Of a DNA stretch of 64,000 bases, positions 1-11,351 are shown in pieces. The stretch spans positions 124,957-188,956 of the forward strand of contig NW_006766911.1 of the NCBI RefSeq assembly GCF_000275845.1. The letters run 5' to 3'. The stretch is from Dichomitus squalens LYAD-421 SS1. Lineage: Eukaryota; Basidiomycota; Agaricomycetes; Polyporales; Polyporaceae. The translations under genes were made by a program, and so were the position numbers. The first letter of the stretch is position 1. The number at the start of each line of letters is the position of its first letter. The notes beneath the pieces are model-generated. The model made no database searches. It saw nothing but the letters and a program-made list of their open reading frames with translations, and was not told the origin of the DNA.

Positions 1-2
1 AA

Positions 3-523
3 AAGATAGCACGTTTCGAGCAGGCGGCGAGTGTCGAGGTGACCAGTTTTGAGCGCGGGGCATCTGGTCTTGTGCACGAGACTTTCTTCAAGAGGTAAGC
101 GCTCCATTGGACAGTAAGTTGTCATAGCGTCTTACTATCAGTCTCTTAGGATCAAGGGCATTCCGAACGAGATCAACACGACGATAGTAGAGCACTATCA
201 GATGATCTTGGAGAACAAGCTTGAGGGCTACGAGACGATTTTATCCGGACAAAAGTATATCGCGGGTGACGTAAGTGAACTGACCACCACGTTCGATCCG
301 GCAATCCTCACGAATTTGCAGGAATTTTCGCTGATTGACATCTTCCATCTCTTCTACGGTACCCTGCTGAAAGAAGCGGGGTTCTCCTACCTCGAGTCTG
401 GGTATTATCCTAGCATCACAAGGTCAGACATGTCAATAGTAATGCCAGACACCAAAGTCATCTCACTTCCTGATAAGGTGGTGGAACGACATATCATCCA
501 GGCCATCGTGGAAGAATGTTTAG
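3..523 (+). CDS. Glutathione S-transferase, C-terminal part (5' end outside window)
   Basis: This is the C-terminal helical domain of a cytosolic glutathione S-transferase, which conjugates glutathione to electrophiles. Exons read 3-94, 150-270 and from 322, separated by GT-AG introns. The frame enters as KIARFEQAASVEVTSFE and carries YIAGD, then EFSLIDIFHLFYGTLL, the usual fungal GST alpha-helical signature. The expected C-terminal motif RWWNDISSRPSW and a stop appear at 449-523, but one frame away from the preceding exon. The only good donor (402) and acceptor (448) do not preserve phase, and straight splicing gives an early stop. Either this copy carries a small frameshift or a non-canonical site is used. 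The 51-base intron at 271-321 is in frame and stop-free. The N-terminal thioredoxin-fold domain lies before the window. Family assignment is good; the 3' model is uncertain. Confidence 0.75.
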
Positions 524-1494
524 GTTGGATGAAGGCCCACGGAGGCTCCCCATCCTGTTACCACGTACTAGCTCGCCGACTATTGGAAATGCGTTCCGGG
601 TCCTTTGTCTCTGGTCCGAGTTCGTAAAAGAGCTGATGTCAGTATAATGTAGACAAGTTTAGGATTGTTGAACGTTGAACGGTGAGAGGTGAACCGGGGC
701 AGGTGTTAGATGAGTGCCGCGTAAGCCAGAGCGACGTGACGGGCCGTAGATCACAAAAATACTGTAACCGGTACCAATCCTGCTGATACTACTAATTTCA
801 GTCCCAAGGGAGCGCTCCGTTGTCCTTTGTGCGCAACGCCCTCGAGGAGTCTGGGCAGACACCGGAGGAAGACCATGGTGACTGGGGGTATCTGTGAAGT
901 AGAGTGAGCGGTTGTGTCTTCGAAGCAGCCTTTAAGGTGAGCTGTCGTCGACCTGTGCTAGCGAAGACATGCTATCAACCGAGTTCCTCTAGAGGATGCC
1001 CTGCATTGTCTACTGGGATTTGCGGTCCGTCGTCGTCAGCAGAACTTCGTGGTTGTGTTTGGAAGACCAAATATGAATCGGCTCGACTGACCAATAGGGT
1101 CAAATTGATCGTCCTGACCTACCTCTGATGCGGCCCTTCCTCCCATCGATCGAAGTGGTCTGACCCAACGAAGCATATCTTTAGCCCGGCTACCTCCGTT
1201 CAGTAGGAATCAGCGTAGTGTATGCGCTCGATGACCGTAATGGTTGACCTTCCCGTCCTGTTAAAGCCGTTGATACTCGCCAATGCATGACCTCGCGATG
1301 TCGTCAACATAGCGGCGGAACGAACGAGTTGAGCGCCGCATGGCACTTAGGCCCAAGACACCACGGCTGTGTCACGCAACGACATCGGATGCCAGACGAC
1401 GAAAGCCAAGTCTATCCAAACGTCCGTCAGTACCATATACATACGCTACAACCAGTTGCAGGTGACACAGTATTCAAGAAATGTAGGGTATAAG
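524..1494. other. Intergenic, no gene recognised
   Basis: Only short open frames without family motifs or sensible splice-linked exons were seen. The region holds the 3' flanks of the GST gene and of the convergent phosducin-like gene. Confidence 0.5.
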
Positions 1495-2813
1495 CTACCG
1501 CTCGTCATCGCTGTTGCCAAAAACGAGCTCTTCGCCATCGTCGCTGAATTCGTCGTCGGATAGATTGAGGTTTCCATCGGTGCCACCGTGGTGCCGAGGA
1601 GAAGTCAAGATGTCGTGTCTACAGGGATGCAGTGAGTGAAGCTGGCGATTTTGAGTAAGATAGGCTGTCAACGTACCGCTTCAGAAGCTCCTCAATACCC
1701 TGTTTCGCCTCCCAGTCCACGCGCACCCATGAATGCATGAGCTCGCCACCGCGATATACCAAGAGTGTCGGTAGGACGTCAGTATCGACCTCATCGTCCT
1801 CCCACTGTCCGTCCTCGCCCTCGTCTTCCTCGTCATCATCGGCGCCACCTTGCTCATCTCCGTCATCGTCAAAGAACTCATCCTTTTCCTGTATTCGACG
1901 GCCGACAACTACTCCACTGGATGGAAAACGTGTGGAAGCCAAGGAGGTTTTAAGGAGATCAGGCTTAGAAGCCGCGCTCGACGCGAACCCGATCGCGCCT
2001 GCACGCGCGCGAAGGAACTTGGTGTATGGATATGTCCGCGCGAGACGAGACAACGCCTCATCCACTGTCGCACATCTGTCTAATGACTGGGCCCATACCC
2101 CATGTCAGCAAATTTGTTATGATATTGCGAGATGTGGGCCAGATGGAGAACAGGATATGGGTGGCGAGAGGAAGACAAGGGGAAAGAGCACGCACCGGAT
2201 CATAGATGTGCACGACCACCCAAACATCCCTATCCTCCTCCACGGCCTGCACGTAGCTCCTCACGCCCACCTCGCGCAGGTGTCCGTACCGTCCACTCCT
2301 CGCACCCCTCGACGACGGCCCCTCCAGGCGTCTCAGTGCTACCAGCCGCTCCTTCTCCTCCTCCGCCCACGTCTTTCCGCCCAAGCTCGCCTTCTCCATC
2401 GCGCGGTTGAGCTCCCGCACCTCCTCGGCGCGCTTCGCGCGCGCAAGACTCTCCGCCTCACGCTTGTCGCGGATCACGCCCTTCACACCCGTGCGTCCCG
2501 GGCCCATGCCGATGGACTCGCCCTGCTGCTGCGATGCGATGTGCGCCTCAATCTCTGCGCGCCGCTCGGCGTCCGAGTCGTATTCGAAGTCGTCCGCCTC
2601 AGGATGCCATGGTTCGGGGCCGGGAGAAGGGGACCGGGAGCGAACGGGAGAGTTCGAGCGGGAGGGCGGGGCGAAGAGCCTCCCTGAAAGAACGAGGTCC
2701 TCAATGTCGCCGTACTAGAGACAGAAGAGTCGTCGTGATCGAATGTGAAAGTCGATAGCTCTGCAACTCACCATGTCGATGTCAGAGATGGAGGTCAATA
2801 CGGCCTGCGTCAT
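1495..2813 (-). CDS. Phosducin-like protein (PhLP family)
   Basis: Phosducin-like proteins work with the CCT chaperonin to fold G-protein beta subunits and so support heterotrimeric G-protein signalling in the cytosol. Exons are 2772-2813, 2196-2714, 1677-2086 and 1495-1618, giving 364 residues with consistent phases. The N-terminal part is acidic and helical. The family motif GHLREVGVRSYVQAVE is followed by VWVVVHIYDP and SLDRCATVDEALSRLA, the start of the thioredoxin-like domain. LPTLLVYRGGELMHSWVRVD lies about residues 285-305. A strongly acidic Asp/Glu run interrupts the thioredoxin fold, and the C-terminus is acidic (LSDDEFSDDGEELVFG). The start at 2813 gives MTQAVLTSISDIDM, followed by a 57-base intron. 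The neighbours are unrelated in function. Family assignment is firm; membership of a specific PhLP subclass is inferred. Confidence 0.9.
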
Positions 2814-2878
2814 CCAGGACAAGTATACCTCTCTAACGACATACAGGACCAGTATACAAATAGGCGCGCTCCTCCGCC

Positions 2879-2960
2879 GGCCCAATGGTCTAGTCGTATG
2901 ATTCGCGCTTCGGGTCCCTCTGTATGCGCGAGGTCCCGGGTTCAATTCCCGGTTGGGCCC
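2879..2960 (+). tRNA. tRNA-Pro (CGG) with a short intron
   Basis: The acceptor stem GGCCCAA pairs with TTGGGCC, and the discriminator is C. The T arm is CCGGG-TTCAATT-CCCGG. The anticodon stem CGCGC pairs with GCGCG; the loop TTCGGGT places CGG at 34-36 after T33, giving proline. About 10 extra bases (near 2916-2925) between loop and 3' stem form the canonical position-37/38 intron, to be removed by the tRNA splicing endonuclease. It starts 66 bases from the divergent phosducin-like start codon. Confidence 0.93.
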
Positions 2961-2980
2961 TGGAATGAATGCACAGCGGG

Positions 2981-2987
2981 TTTTTTT
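2981..2987 (+). terminator. Pol III terminator of tRNA-Pro
   Basis: A run of seven T residues begins 21 bases after the tRNA 3' end, as expected for RNA polymerase III termination. Confidence 0.75.
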
Positions 2988-3256
2988 CTTTTTCAGTCAC
3001 ATTACCTGGCTTTCGAATCCTAAATGATGTGCCCCACTCGAGAACCATTATTGTCCAAACCCGTCTGTACATAGCAGATTGTGACGAGATGCCCTGTAGC
3101 ACATGTGCAAGCGGCCTCCTTACTATCGGAGGCATGCACTCGACGAGCACCATCAATACAGATCATACGCAGGCATAGCACGGAGGAAGGGCTTATGTAC
3201 ACTCAGCAGGACACCACTGGGTACAACATACACTACGAGCACACAGTATGACGCCG

Positions 3257-4582
3257 TCATAGCTTTCCACAACCCGGCGTAGCATCTCCAACTACGGACG
3301 CACCGTTCGCCGATTGGCTTGCCATGATCGCAGGTGCACTTGCATGCGCCTGCAGCGGCGCGGCGCTCGAAGGGCGCGTAGGCTGTCCATGTCCAGCAAG
3401 CAGAGTGCGATATGACGTCGCCGTGCCGTGCGCGGACCAGAACGCGTCGTATGTGAGGCCACCGCCCACGCCCGGGCTCCCCGCTGTCGGGGGCATTGGC
3501 GAGCCGGTTGGAGTACCGGAACTGGGCGCGGGTAACGGGATCGGGTGGGATGATGATGCGGTGATCATCGACCGGAGCGCTGCGAGCTGCGAGTCGACGT
3601 GCTCGGTGGGCTGCATGGGGTCGAACGGCTCGTGAAAGGAGTTGTTGGAAGCGAGTGTTTGGGACGACGGCGTGGCTTGGAGGGTGGAGGAACTAGACGC
3701 GGCGGAGAGCTGGGACGGCATAGGCGCGTGGCCTGTGTTCCGCCTTGCGTTCGGTATTGCATGGGAAGCTGGGTAGAGGCTAGGTGTTGACTCCATGATG
3801 ACGGTCGCGGTAGAGTCGGAGCGTGATATCGGATATCGAGTCATGGAGTTTCCAAAACCCACATGGGGGGCGAGAGGTGTTGTACGGTTGGTATGGGCAG
3901 TCGGCGTGCTCGGCACAGAGAGAGTTATAGATGGATCTGCACTGAGGGATGATGCTTCGAAGCCCATCATCAGGAGAACAGGCAACGAGCTAGGAGGACG
4001 AGAGGACGTACATGTGCCGCTCAAGGTCCCGTTCAGTCTTGGTGCCACATTCGACCCAGCACTTGCTGGTACACTCGGACTGGGCACTGAGCCATTCCCA
4101 TTCTGAGATGTCGAAGTGGAGGGGACGTTCTCTTGCTGGGTTGCCGCCGTGGAGAAGCTATTGGAGGACAGCGTACGGCCGTTCCGACGGCCCCCAGGGG
4201 AAATGACAGGATACGGACGCGTGAGGTGGGTATGTCTAAAGTAAAGGTTCTCCACCTCGCTCAGGGTTTGCCGTTGCTTGTGATCATGTCACTATACCCC
4301 GCAGGTGAGATGTAGAGGTCGTTTCACGTACCCATCCGTGTTCCACCTTCAGCTTCGCGTACTGTAGCCGAAGACGTAGCTGTCCTGAAAGCTGAGACGT
4401 GCACGCGAATGTCATTGAACGCGCACCCGCTCCCGAATACACGCACGTACGTAGTTGGCTTTCGCTTTGTCCGCTGCAACGCCTTTAGCTCGCTCCGCCT
4501 TGACGTGCCCCGCTTCGGCCTCCGACTTCCGCCGCTTGTGATCGGGTGTCGGAAGCGCACTCAACATAGCAGACTCAGCCAT
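3257..4582 (-). CDS. Whi5/Nrm1-like protein (putative G1/S repressor)
   Basis: Three exons (4451-4582, 4332-4391, 3257-4276) give 403 residues in a consistent phase. The N-terminus is basic (DHKRRKSEAEAGH). The short middle exon plus the start of exon 3 encode LRLRLQYAKLKVEHGW, then QRQTLSEVENLYF. This resembles the GTB motif L..RL..A..KV..GW, by which Whi5, Nrm1 and related repressors bind the SBF/MBF cell-cycle factors. The remaining 330 residues are Ser/Pro/Thr-rich, low complexity and probably disordered, as in that family. The function as a G1/S transcriptional repressor is inferred from the motif and architecture only. It lies 297 bases beyond the tRNA-Pro. A generic disordered nuclear protein is the main alternative. 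Confidence 0.6.
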
Positions 4583-5814
4583 CGAAAAGAGTCGTATAGT
4601 GCTCCCGATTGTGCGAGAAATCAGGAATATTGGAGGCGCGGAAGGGGGAATATTGGGACAAGACGCGAGGCTGTGGCACCGGGCCACACGGCAACCGTCG
4701 CGAAAATACAGGCGTGTCAAGTCACGTGGCGCACCGTCCCGGTCAGACCTCGCGCGTCGCTCGGAGGCCCGGGAATGCCAGGCTCCTTCGCTCAGGACTT
4801 GACCTACGAGAATATGCCCTTTCGCGATCATGAAAGGCCTGGAAGAAACAATTTACCATGGTATACATCTATCTTCACTTCTCTCTTTGCCTGCGCTGAC
4901 AACAGTCGCCAGTTCCGCTCATAATAGTAGTCCGCAGCGTTTTACACAACCTCAATCTTTGAATTTAGTACACGCGACATCCGAGTCCGACTGTTGAGCG
5001 CCGCGCTCTTTGGATCATGGATACATTCATCTATACTGACTGTGTGGTCCTCGCTCCCCCCGCGAACAGTACACAGACAAGTTGTTCGGCCCGACTATCT
5101 TGAATAGCCACACGGCGGGGATCTGTCACATTGTTATTGCAAGTGCCACAACGCGGGGCCTGGCAGAGCCGTTGCGCTGAACTGAACTGCCTTCGAGCTA
5201 CAACCGCTGTTGTAGTCTGCCGGACGTTGTCGTACAGTACGTGGTTTTCTTACCCACAGTATACCATTGTAAGCAGTTCATTCACGCCCGCTACAGTCTG
5301 AATTCTGTCACCCTTCAGGAACGCAAACCTCCGCTGGGCAGGTGCGTGCGGCCAGGACTGACATGAGAGAAACCTTTTTGCTCCGTTGGCATCATCATGA
5401 GATGAAAGAACAACCTTCCGATAAATCTTGAACACCGCCATTTGGAGGCTGTATCGCCAGCTTGTGTGCCACCTTGGAGCAGCTACCTTCAAGTCTTCCG
5501 ATGGGGCTAATTCCTGCGAGACATGTCTTCCTCATGCTAAACTGTAAGCGGCCACTATATTTCGCAATACGTCACATATAATCCAGAGAAGCCAATAGCG
5601 ATCACAAAGTACGACTCTAGAGCGAATCACGAGTCATTGAGCAAATGCTACGGAAACAAAGCCACTGTCGGATCCCTTGCATAACTTGTCCCTTTCATAG
5701 ACAGAGATTTCCAGCACGTTTGTGCGAGTCCTATGGAACTGTTTATGAAGGGATGCTCAGTCGATGATTGCAGGAGCGGAAAGCGAAAGCATACCTGTTC
5801 GGCTAGAAGTGCGC
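4583..5814. other. Intergenic, no gene recognised
   Basis: A minus-strand open frame at 5250-5492 encodes 80 residues without a recognisable motif or partner exon. Nothing else could be supported. Confidence 0.45.
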
Positions 5815-6303
5815 TCAGGGGCTGAGGACGAGCTCGGTGAACGGCCCGCCGTTGACGTTGAAGCACTCGTTCACGACGGGGATTTGTCCGAACGAGGCGC
5901 AACCGGGCGGGCCGACGAACACGCCGAAGTCCAAGCCGGAGTTGCTCGGCTGGGAGATCACGACGGAGACGAAGTCGAAGTTGGCGGTGAGGCACGTCTC
6001 GTGCGGGAGCACGCTCAGGTCGAACTCGACGCAGTTCGCGCAGTTGGCGGACTCGCAGAGGAGGAGGTCCGCGGGGAAGTCCGCGGCGGTGACGTCGATG
6101 CGGAGACCGCCGTTCGTGTTGAGGGTGGTGTCCGCCTTGACTCTCGCTTGGGCAGCGTCGAGGTCGGAGACCGGGAAGGTGCCGGCGACGCTGACACCGC
6201 TGGCCTTGGGGGAGCCAAGCCCGGCATGTTTGGCGATGGTGGGTTTAGCATTGGCGGCGCCGACAAGGGCGAGAGCAAGGGTGGTCAGAGTGGCGAAGAG
6301 CAT
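5815..6303 (-). CDS. Small secreted protein
   Basis: This single-exon gene encodes 162 residues. It opens with a clear signal peptide (MLFATLTTLALALVGAANA, cleavage expected after ANA), so the product should enter the secretory pathway. The mature part of about 143 residues contains several cysteines, including the cluster LLCESANCANC and later CLTAN, GCASF and ECFNV, which suggests disulfide bonds in an extracellular protein. No glycan-binding, hydrolase or hydrophobin motif was recognised, and the cysteine spacing is not that of a hydrophobin. A TATA box sits about 80 bases upstream of the ATG, typical of strongly expressed fungal genes. The function is unknown. Complete small secreted proteins of this size are common in plant-associated and wood-decay basidiomycetes. 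Confidence 0.8.
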   Translation of the reverse strand: MLFATLTTLALALVGAANAKPTIAKHAGLGSPKASGVSVAGTFPVSDLDAAQARVKADTTLNTNGGLRIDVTAADFPADLLLCESANCANCVEFDLSVLPHETCLTANFDFVSVVISQPSNSGLDFGVFVGPPGCASFGQIPVVNECFNVNGGPFTELVLSP

Positions 6304-6379
6304 ATCGGAGTGTGTAAGAATGATAGGACTGTTTGTCTGGGGACTTTATCCTGGCCGGGTTGGGCTGTGGTGAGCCTAG

Positions 6380-6386
6380 CTTTATA
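6380..6386 (-). promoter_or_regulatory. TATA box of the small secreted protein gene
   Basis: TATAAAG on the minus strand, 77-83 bases upstream of the start codon at 6303. Confidence 0.55.
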
Positions 6387-7782
6387 CCGCTGGACCAGCC
6401 GGTGTCCCAGGAAATTTACATACGCAAGACAACGAAACACTCCTCCCAAAGATTGTACGGTTCGCCGAAGGACATGTGAGCGCCCAGGTATTTGTGGCCT
6501 CAACCGCAGGAAACAGGAACTGGGACCACAACTGTGCCTCCAAGTTGACAAGTGCTGTCGCGCCATGAGCGAACATGAGAATCAATGTCCTTGAACGGTA
6601 TTTGGACGCGGAACCAATAATCATGTCATTGAAAAGCTCACAGAAACGTCAATCGCGTCTGCTGATGACGGCGTCTTCAGTAGCCTAGAGGTTGTCTCAG
6701 TCACGCATTCTTGTGCGGTGAGTGATTAGCAGGTACCAAGACATGACTGGGTGTGCACCTGGGCAGCAAGGACGCCTGAAAGAGGAGATAAAATTTAGCA
6801 AACATTTTCGACGACACGACGTTGAATGAGTTGCGCTGAAGCCTACCCAAGAAGTCTGACTCTAAGGTATCTCCGCGATTGAAGCTACTGATTTAGGTCT
6901 GTACTTGGGGCCGCCAGAGGGTTGTTTCGGCAATGACTCGCGGTATATCGGGCCCCTAATAATGCAGCACTAGTGAATGCTTATTTTTTCACTATTCGCA
7001 TCTCTATGATGTTACACGGTGAGGGGTCAGTATGAAATAGGAAGCCTCGGCGGGCCGATCAGAGGCTGGAGTGCTCTTGATAGGCCCTAAGTGTCAGGAG
7101 GCTAATCTCATGATGGTCCTTGGCAGGAACAGACCACGAATGAGAAGCTGTCAATAGGTTCCATTGTCAAACAACTGTAAAGGCGGTCATAATGGATTCC
7201 GACGCTGGCAGCGCCAGTGCAGGTTCCTGAGGATGATCGACATCTGGTCGAACTAGAGACCAACGAAAAGAGTAGGATGATATGATTGCATGAGCATATT
7301 CGAAAATTGAAGGAGTCAGAAACGTACCAGTGGACACTACGACTGAGGAAATGAGTGTGTTCTGATCCGATGGATAGTAGTGCTGAAGCCTGAGGTTCGC
7401 TGGCGGTGACGTTGACCGGCGTTAGCTCTGGGTTATCGCTAATCTCGGCGGAGTTCGGCACTGCCTGATCAGCGCTCCGAAGCGACGACTGTCCTCCCCG
7501 CGCGCTCTGCAAGCAGTACAATTGCTGTCAGTTACTATAGGCTTGTGGTCTCCGTCGTGCTCTATGCACTCAAGAAGTACTGTATTGCATCGGTATGTGT
7601 CACAGCCCCGCGTAAATCTCACAAGGAAGATTCACTGTCTGCAGAAGCAGCTCGAACCATATTCGCCACTGAGACCGACCGAGGTTGTTATGAGGCATGA
7701 GAACGGCTGCAGTCGTCTGTATAAGGTTTACTCCTAGGTTGAGATTGACCTATCTGCCATACTGAACACTAGTCGGACTTAC
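6387..7782. other. Intergenic, no gene recognised
   Basis: The last exon of the P450 pseudogene could be expected near 7600-7780, but no convincing tail was seen. Open frames at 7108-7622 lack motifs. Confidence 0.4.
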
Positions 7783-9021
7783 GCTGTCAAGTTGCGCGGT
7801 TCCACATCCAGCTTCAGGGGCACGACGCACGCGCCGTCGTCATTCACGGGAGGTCCGATGCGAACTACGTGAAGGACGGATGCAAAGATAATGAACAACC
7901 CCGCGTCTGCAAAGTGGAGACCTGGACAGATCCTGCGAGAGTCCTGCAACACGTGCTATGAGGGCGCTCACACAATTGGCGTACCTCCTTCCAAATTCCA
8001 ACGCGAAGTTCAGCGGATCTCTTACATCCGGGTTTAGTATGCCATCTCTTAGCCAATGTTCGGGATAGAAGCGTCTTGGGCCAGGGTAGTCTGCTTCGTC
8101 CGGACACATAGCCCTGATAAACAACGTTCAGAAGGTCCTACGCCAACTGCCAGAATGACCACTCCGACGACATACCATATATTCGGTATCAATAGGGAGT
8201 CACCTGAAATCAAAAGGCCTGCGTACACGTCGGCAACAGAGCGATGTCCGACCCATATCGGCGTGATGGCTTGCCAGCGCATATCCTCCTTCAGAACGGC
8301 ATTCACATAGGGGAGCGATGAACGATCTGCAAAAGTAGTTTATTTCTCGTTCCCGACGATGGAATCCAACTCCGCTTGCGCCCTCTCCTGAACGTCTGGG
8401 AACATAGTCATGATCAAGAAGAGGCCCTGTACCGCAGCGTTGGTCTACGATGTGAACGGACGTTGTGAGTACGGCGCGTTCGTCGGAGCGCGTCGATGTA
8501 CTGACCGTGTCCGTGGCAGCTGCTCACCAGATATTAGCACCGGATCGCGACGCAGTCATGGATCACTTACCAGTGTACGCAGTAGCCGCTACGCCTTTGC
8601 AAAGCTCCTCGATATCCGCTGGTGCTATGCACTTTGGGTGCTCCGACCCTCCAAGGACACTGCTAAGCAGCGAATCATCGGCGGCGCCTTCTCGCCACCC
8701 CGTGTTCAAACATGATCTGAAAAGTACATATAAGGTGCGAGCGCATGACCGCCTACCAGTGTTTCAACGCCTGCGTCGAACATCTTGTCTCTGTGAGACG
8801 CTTCCTACTCCTTCCACGCAGCGGCCTTCGCCTTGAAGCCCATTCCTGGAAACCACGAGGGGAGGTACTGCAGTATGTGCAACGCGTCCACCAAAAACCT
8901 GCCTGGCGTCGATTGTTCAGTCCCAGTGCGCGTGATTGTTTCCCCCATATCCACGGTCTAGGTATTTCCGAGTTGAACATCGAGACTGGAGTCTATGAAG
9001 TGGATCAGTGTCGCGCAAACC
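7783..9021 (-). pseudogene. Cytochrome P450 pseudogene, 5'-truncated
   Basis: Recognisable exons match those of the two intact P450s upstream: about 8757-9021, 8571 to about 8716, the 14-base exon 8506-8519, 8176-8444, 7985-8113 and 7783-7932. Visible pieces are LPSWFPGMGFK, AATDT for the I-helix motif, KEDMRW for the ExxR helix, and EFGRRICPG for the haem loop. Damage is plain. An in-frame TAA follows VGNEK near 8337, and a stop follows AAAWKE near 8828. Exon 8571-8716 carries a frameshift. The beginning of exon 4 is scrambled. Exons 1-3 are missing. The haem loop reads ALEFGRR instead of FGFGRR, and PERF has become PEHW. It lies directly after the stop of the next P450, so it looks like a decayed tandem duplicate. 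Confidence 0.85.
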
Positions 9022-9297
9022 GTACGAACTGCGCAGATTGGCGAATTGGAGCGGTGGTGTTGCATTGCGAGAGATATCCTCTTCCTACCCATCAGGCGGC
9101 ACGGACGTGCACGAGCCACGGTAATATGGGACGTCCGCTGAATTTGCACTTCTTGCATTTGGTAGCATACTCGCTCGGAATCAACGACGAGAGAAGGGCA
9201 CTGGAACAAACTCCTGAACATCGACATATGACCTGCCCATTGAAAGTGACTACGCAGGTAGTCCGATACTGGTTCCAAATTCGTCATCTCCTCGCAG

Positions 9298-11351
9298 TTA
9301 TGCATTGCCTGACTCTTCCTGTATTAACTGCTCCGCTCGGGCCGAACGTGGGCTGATCGAATATTTATATAATCTTGCATGTCTGATAGGTAGCGTATGA
9401 GCTCAGCATGCCTTCACGGTGCTCAGAAAATTGAACAATCTCGAGTGACTTACGATACAATACGATCCATTGTTACCTCGTGCTCGACTTTGATAGATGC
9501 CCCATATTCATCTGTAGGAGGTCGAATGTGGAAAGTACTAAGGACTGAGGCAACCATGATCGTAAGAGACGCTTCGGCGAAATATTGACCGGGACAAATT
9601 CTGTCGAATATGCGTTGAATAGTATCCAGGCCACAGAGAGCTAAGACCAACCTTCGACCGAACCCGAACGCGTAGTCACTGGGATCCTTTCCTCTAGCAT
9701 CAAGCTTCCCATTAGAGTCAAGGAAGCGCTCTGGTATGAAGTCCTCTGGGTCCGGGTAGACTGTGGGCTCTCGTGAGATTCCCCTAAAAAGGAGATGGAG
9801 ATAAATGCCCTGATGTGCTGGGAAAAGTTAGTAAGCGACGTACCAAACATTGACTAACACAATTGTTCCCCCTGGGATCAAGTATCCGTTGTACTCGTCG
9901 TCCGCTACTGTCCGATGCGGTAGTCCTATTGGTGTGATAATGTGCCAGCGGAGAAGTTCCTTCATAACCGCGCTGATGTAAGGGAGGGATTTTAGGTCCG
10001 AGAACTCGGGAAGACGAGCTGGCCCAATGATAGTGTCCAATTCTGATTGCGCCTTCCTCTGTACCTCTGGGTGACGTGCCATAGCCAGGAAGAATGCCTG
10101 AGCAGAAGCGTGCACCTGTAAATCAAGGCAGTTCAGAAGATGGAATCAGTTGCAGTCACCTCCAGCTAACTCACAGTGTCAGCCCCAGCTAGACATCATT
10201 CGTGAGCGGCGATGTTGCTAGTCACGAAATTGCAGAGCAACACACCAGCATATGTTGTCGCACCAAGGCTTCTGCACACCTCTTCCATAGCATCGTCACC
10301 TTCACCCTTCCACAAGCGTGTTATGATACAGTCTTTGATACTTCCGCGCTCCTGTGGGCGCGTGAGTCTATGATATGTGCGTTGCGACTACTTCAAGCTC
10401 ACTATGGCAGTTTTGGCAGACTGAAAGAGCTGATTCCTGATGGACAGGATATCGCGTCTCGCCCTCGCAGCGTAGCGCTTGAAATGTCCTCCTGGAAACC
10501 AAGAAGGGAGGAAACGCAGTATAGGAATAGCATCAACAGGGTATCGTCCGGGTACCGTAATGTCTTCTCCAATGTCACTCAGTCGCCTGATCATCTTGAA
10601 ATATTCATCGTTCCTCTCCCTGAGCTCGATTCCGTAAACGACGCGCATCACCGTCGCAGCGAAGGAGCTGAAGATAGGAAGAAGTATATTAGTATCATTT
10701 GATGGCGGGATTAGCCTTAGGATGACGCACAATTGGAGATGTGACGCCAGTTGGTCTGGCGAACAAAGGAGACTGCGCAGCAAATTGCGCGTCGCCTTCA
10801 GCTGTACAGGCTGCCAATCAGATACGACGTCCGGGTTCATGACCTGATGGAATGCGCGTCGATGTTGACGCCACTCGGCTCCGTAATTCATTAAGACGAA
10901 CATCCAGTGAAAGCCAACGCTGCGATGATTTTTGAGCTCGTTGATTTCTAAGAACTTCTGACACGACTCACAGTTGTGCCATGACTGAGGTCGGACGGTC
11001 AGAATAGTTGGCGGATCGCTTGTCTAATAGGTCCGTTACTGCCTTGAATGACCCTATGATGACCATCGAGTGTCCCAGCACGGTCAGATGAACCACTTCT
11101 CCTGTGGACTATAATAAGCATAACGCATCGTTACTGCACTATTGTGACACACCATATTTCTTTACCAGGGCTGAGCATTCGCTGCCAAAGTCTTTGCGAG
11201 GCGCATCGAGTACATTGCCTATAATAGGCAGTGGGAAGGGGCCGGGAGGAAGATTGATAGAGCCTCGGCGCGCGAGAAGTCGCTCAATCAATAGCACGGC
11301 TAACACCGAAAGCGAGAGCGGAAACCACGTCCAAAATTCACTGAGAGACAT
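9298..11351 (-). CDS. Cytochrome P450 monooxygenase
   Basis: This is a haem-thiolate monooxygenase of the endoplasmic reticulum that uses O2 and NADPH via P450 reductase; the substrate is unknown. Ten exons (11153-11351, 10972-11101, 10731-10919, 10403-10667, 10246-10351, 10175-10188, 9844-10115, 9652-9783, 9454-9600, 9298-9373) give 509 residues in one phase. An N-terminal membrane anchor (WTWFPLSLSVLAVLLIERLL) is followed by the hinge LPPGPFPLPIIGN. Later come AGADT in the I helix (split by a 14-base exon), KELLRW (ExxR), IPERFLDSN (PERF), and FGFGRRICPG with the cysteine haem ligand. The C-terminus is YKYSISPRSARAEQL. It is the middle of three tandem copies, and eight of ten exon lengths equal those of the copy at 11881-13928. 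It resembles the large basidiomycete families such as CYP5144; the family number is a guess. Confidence 0.93.

Noticed and set aside
1737..2687. A 316-codon plus-strand open frame
   Set aside because: It is antisense to the phosducin-like exons and is rich in Ser/Pro/Arg runs produced by the opposite strand's acidic codons.
5764..6594. A 276-codon plus-strand open frame
   Set aside because: Antisense to the small secreted protein; the sense frame has a signal peptide, a TATA box and a natural start.
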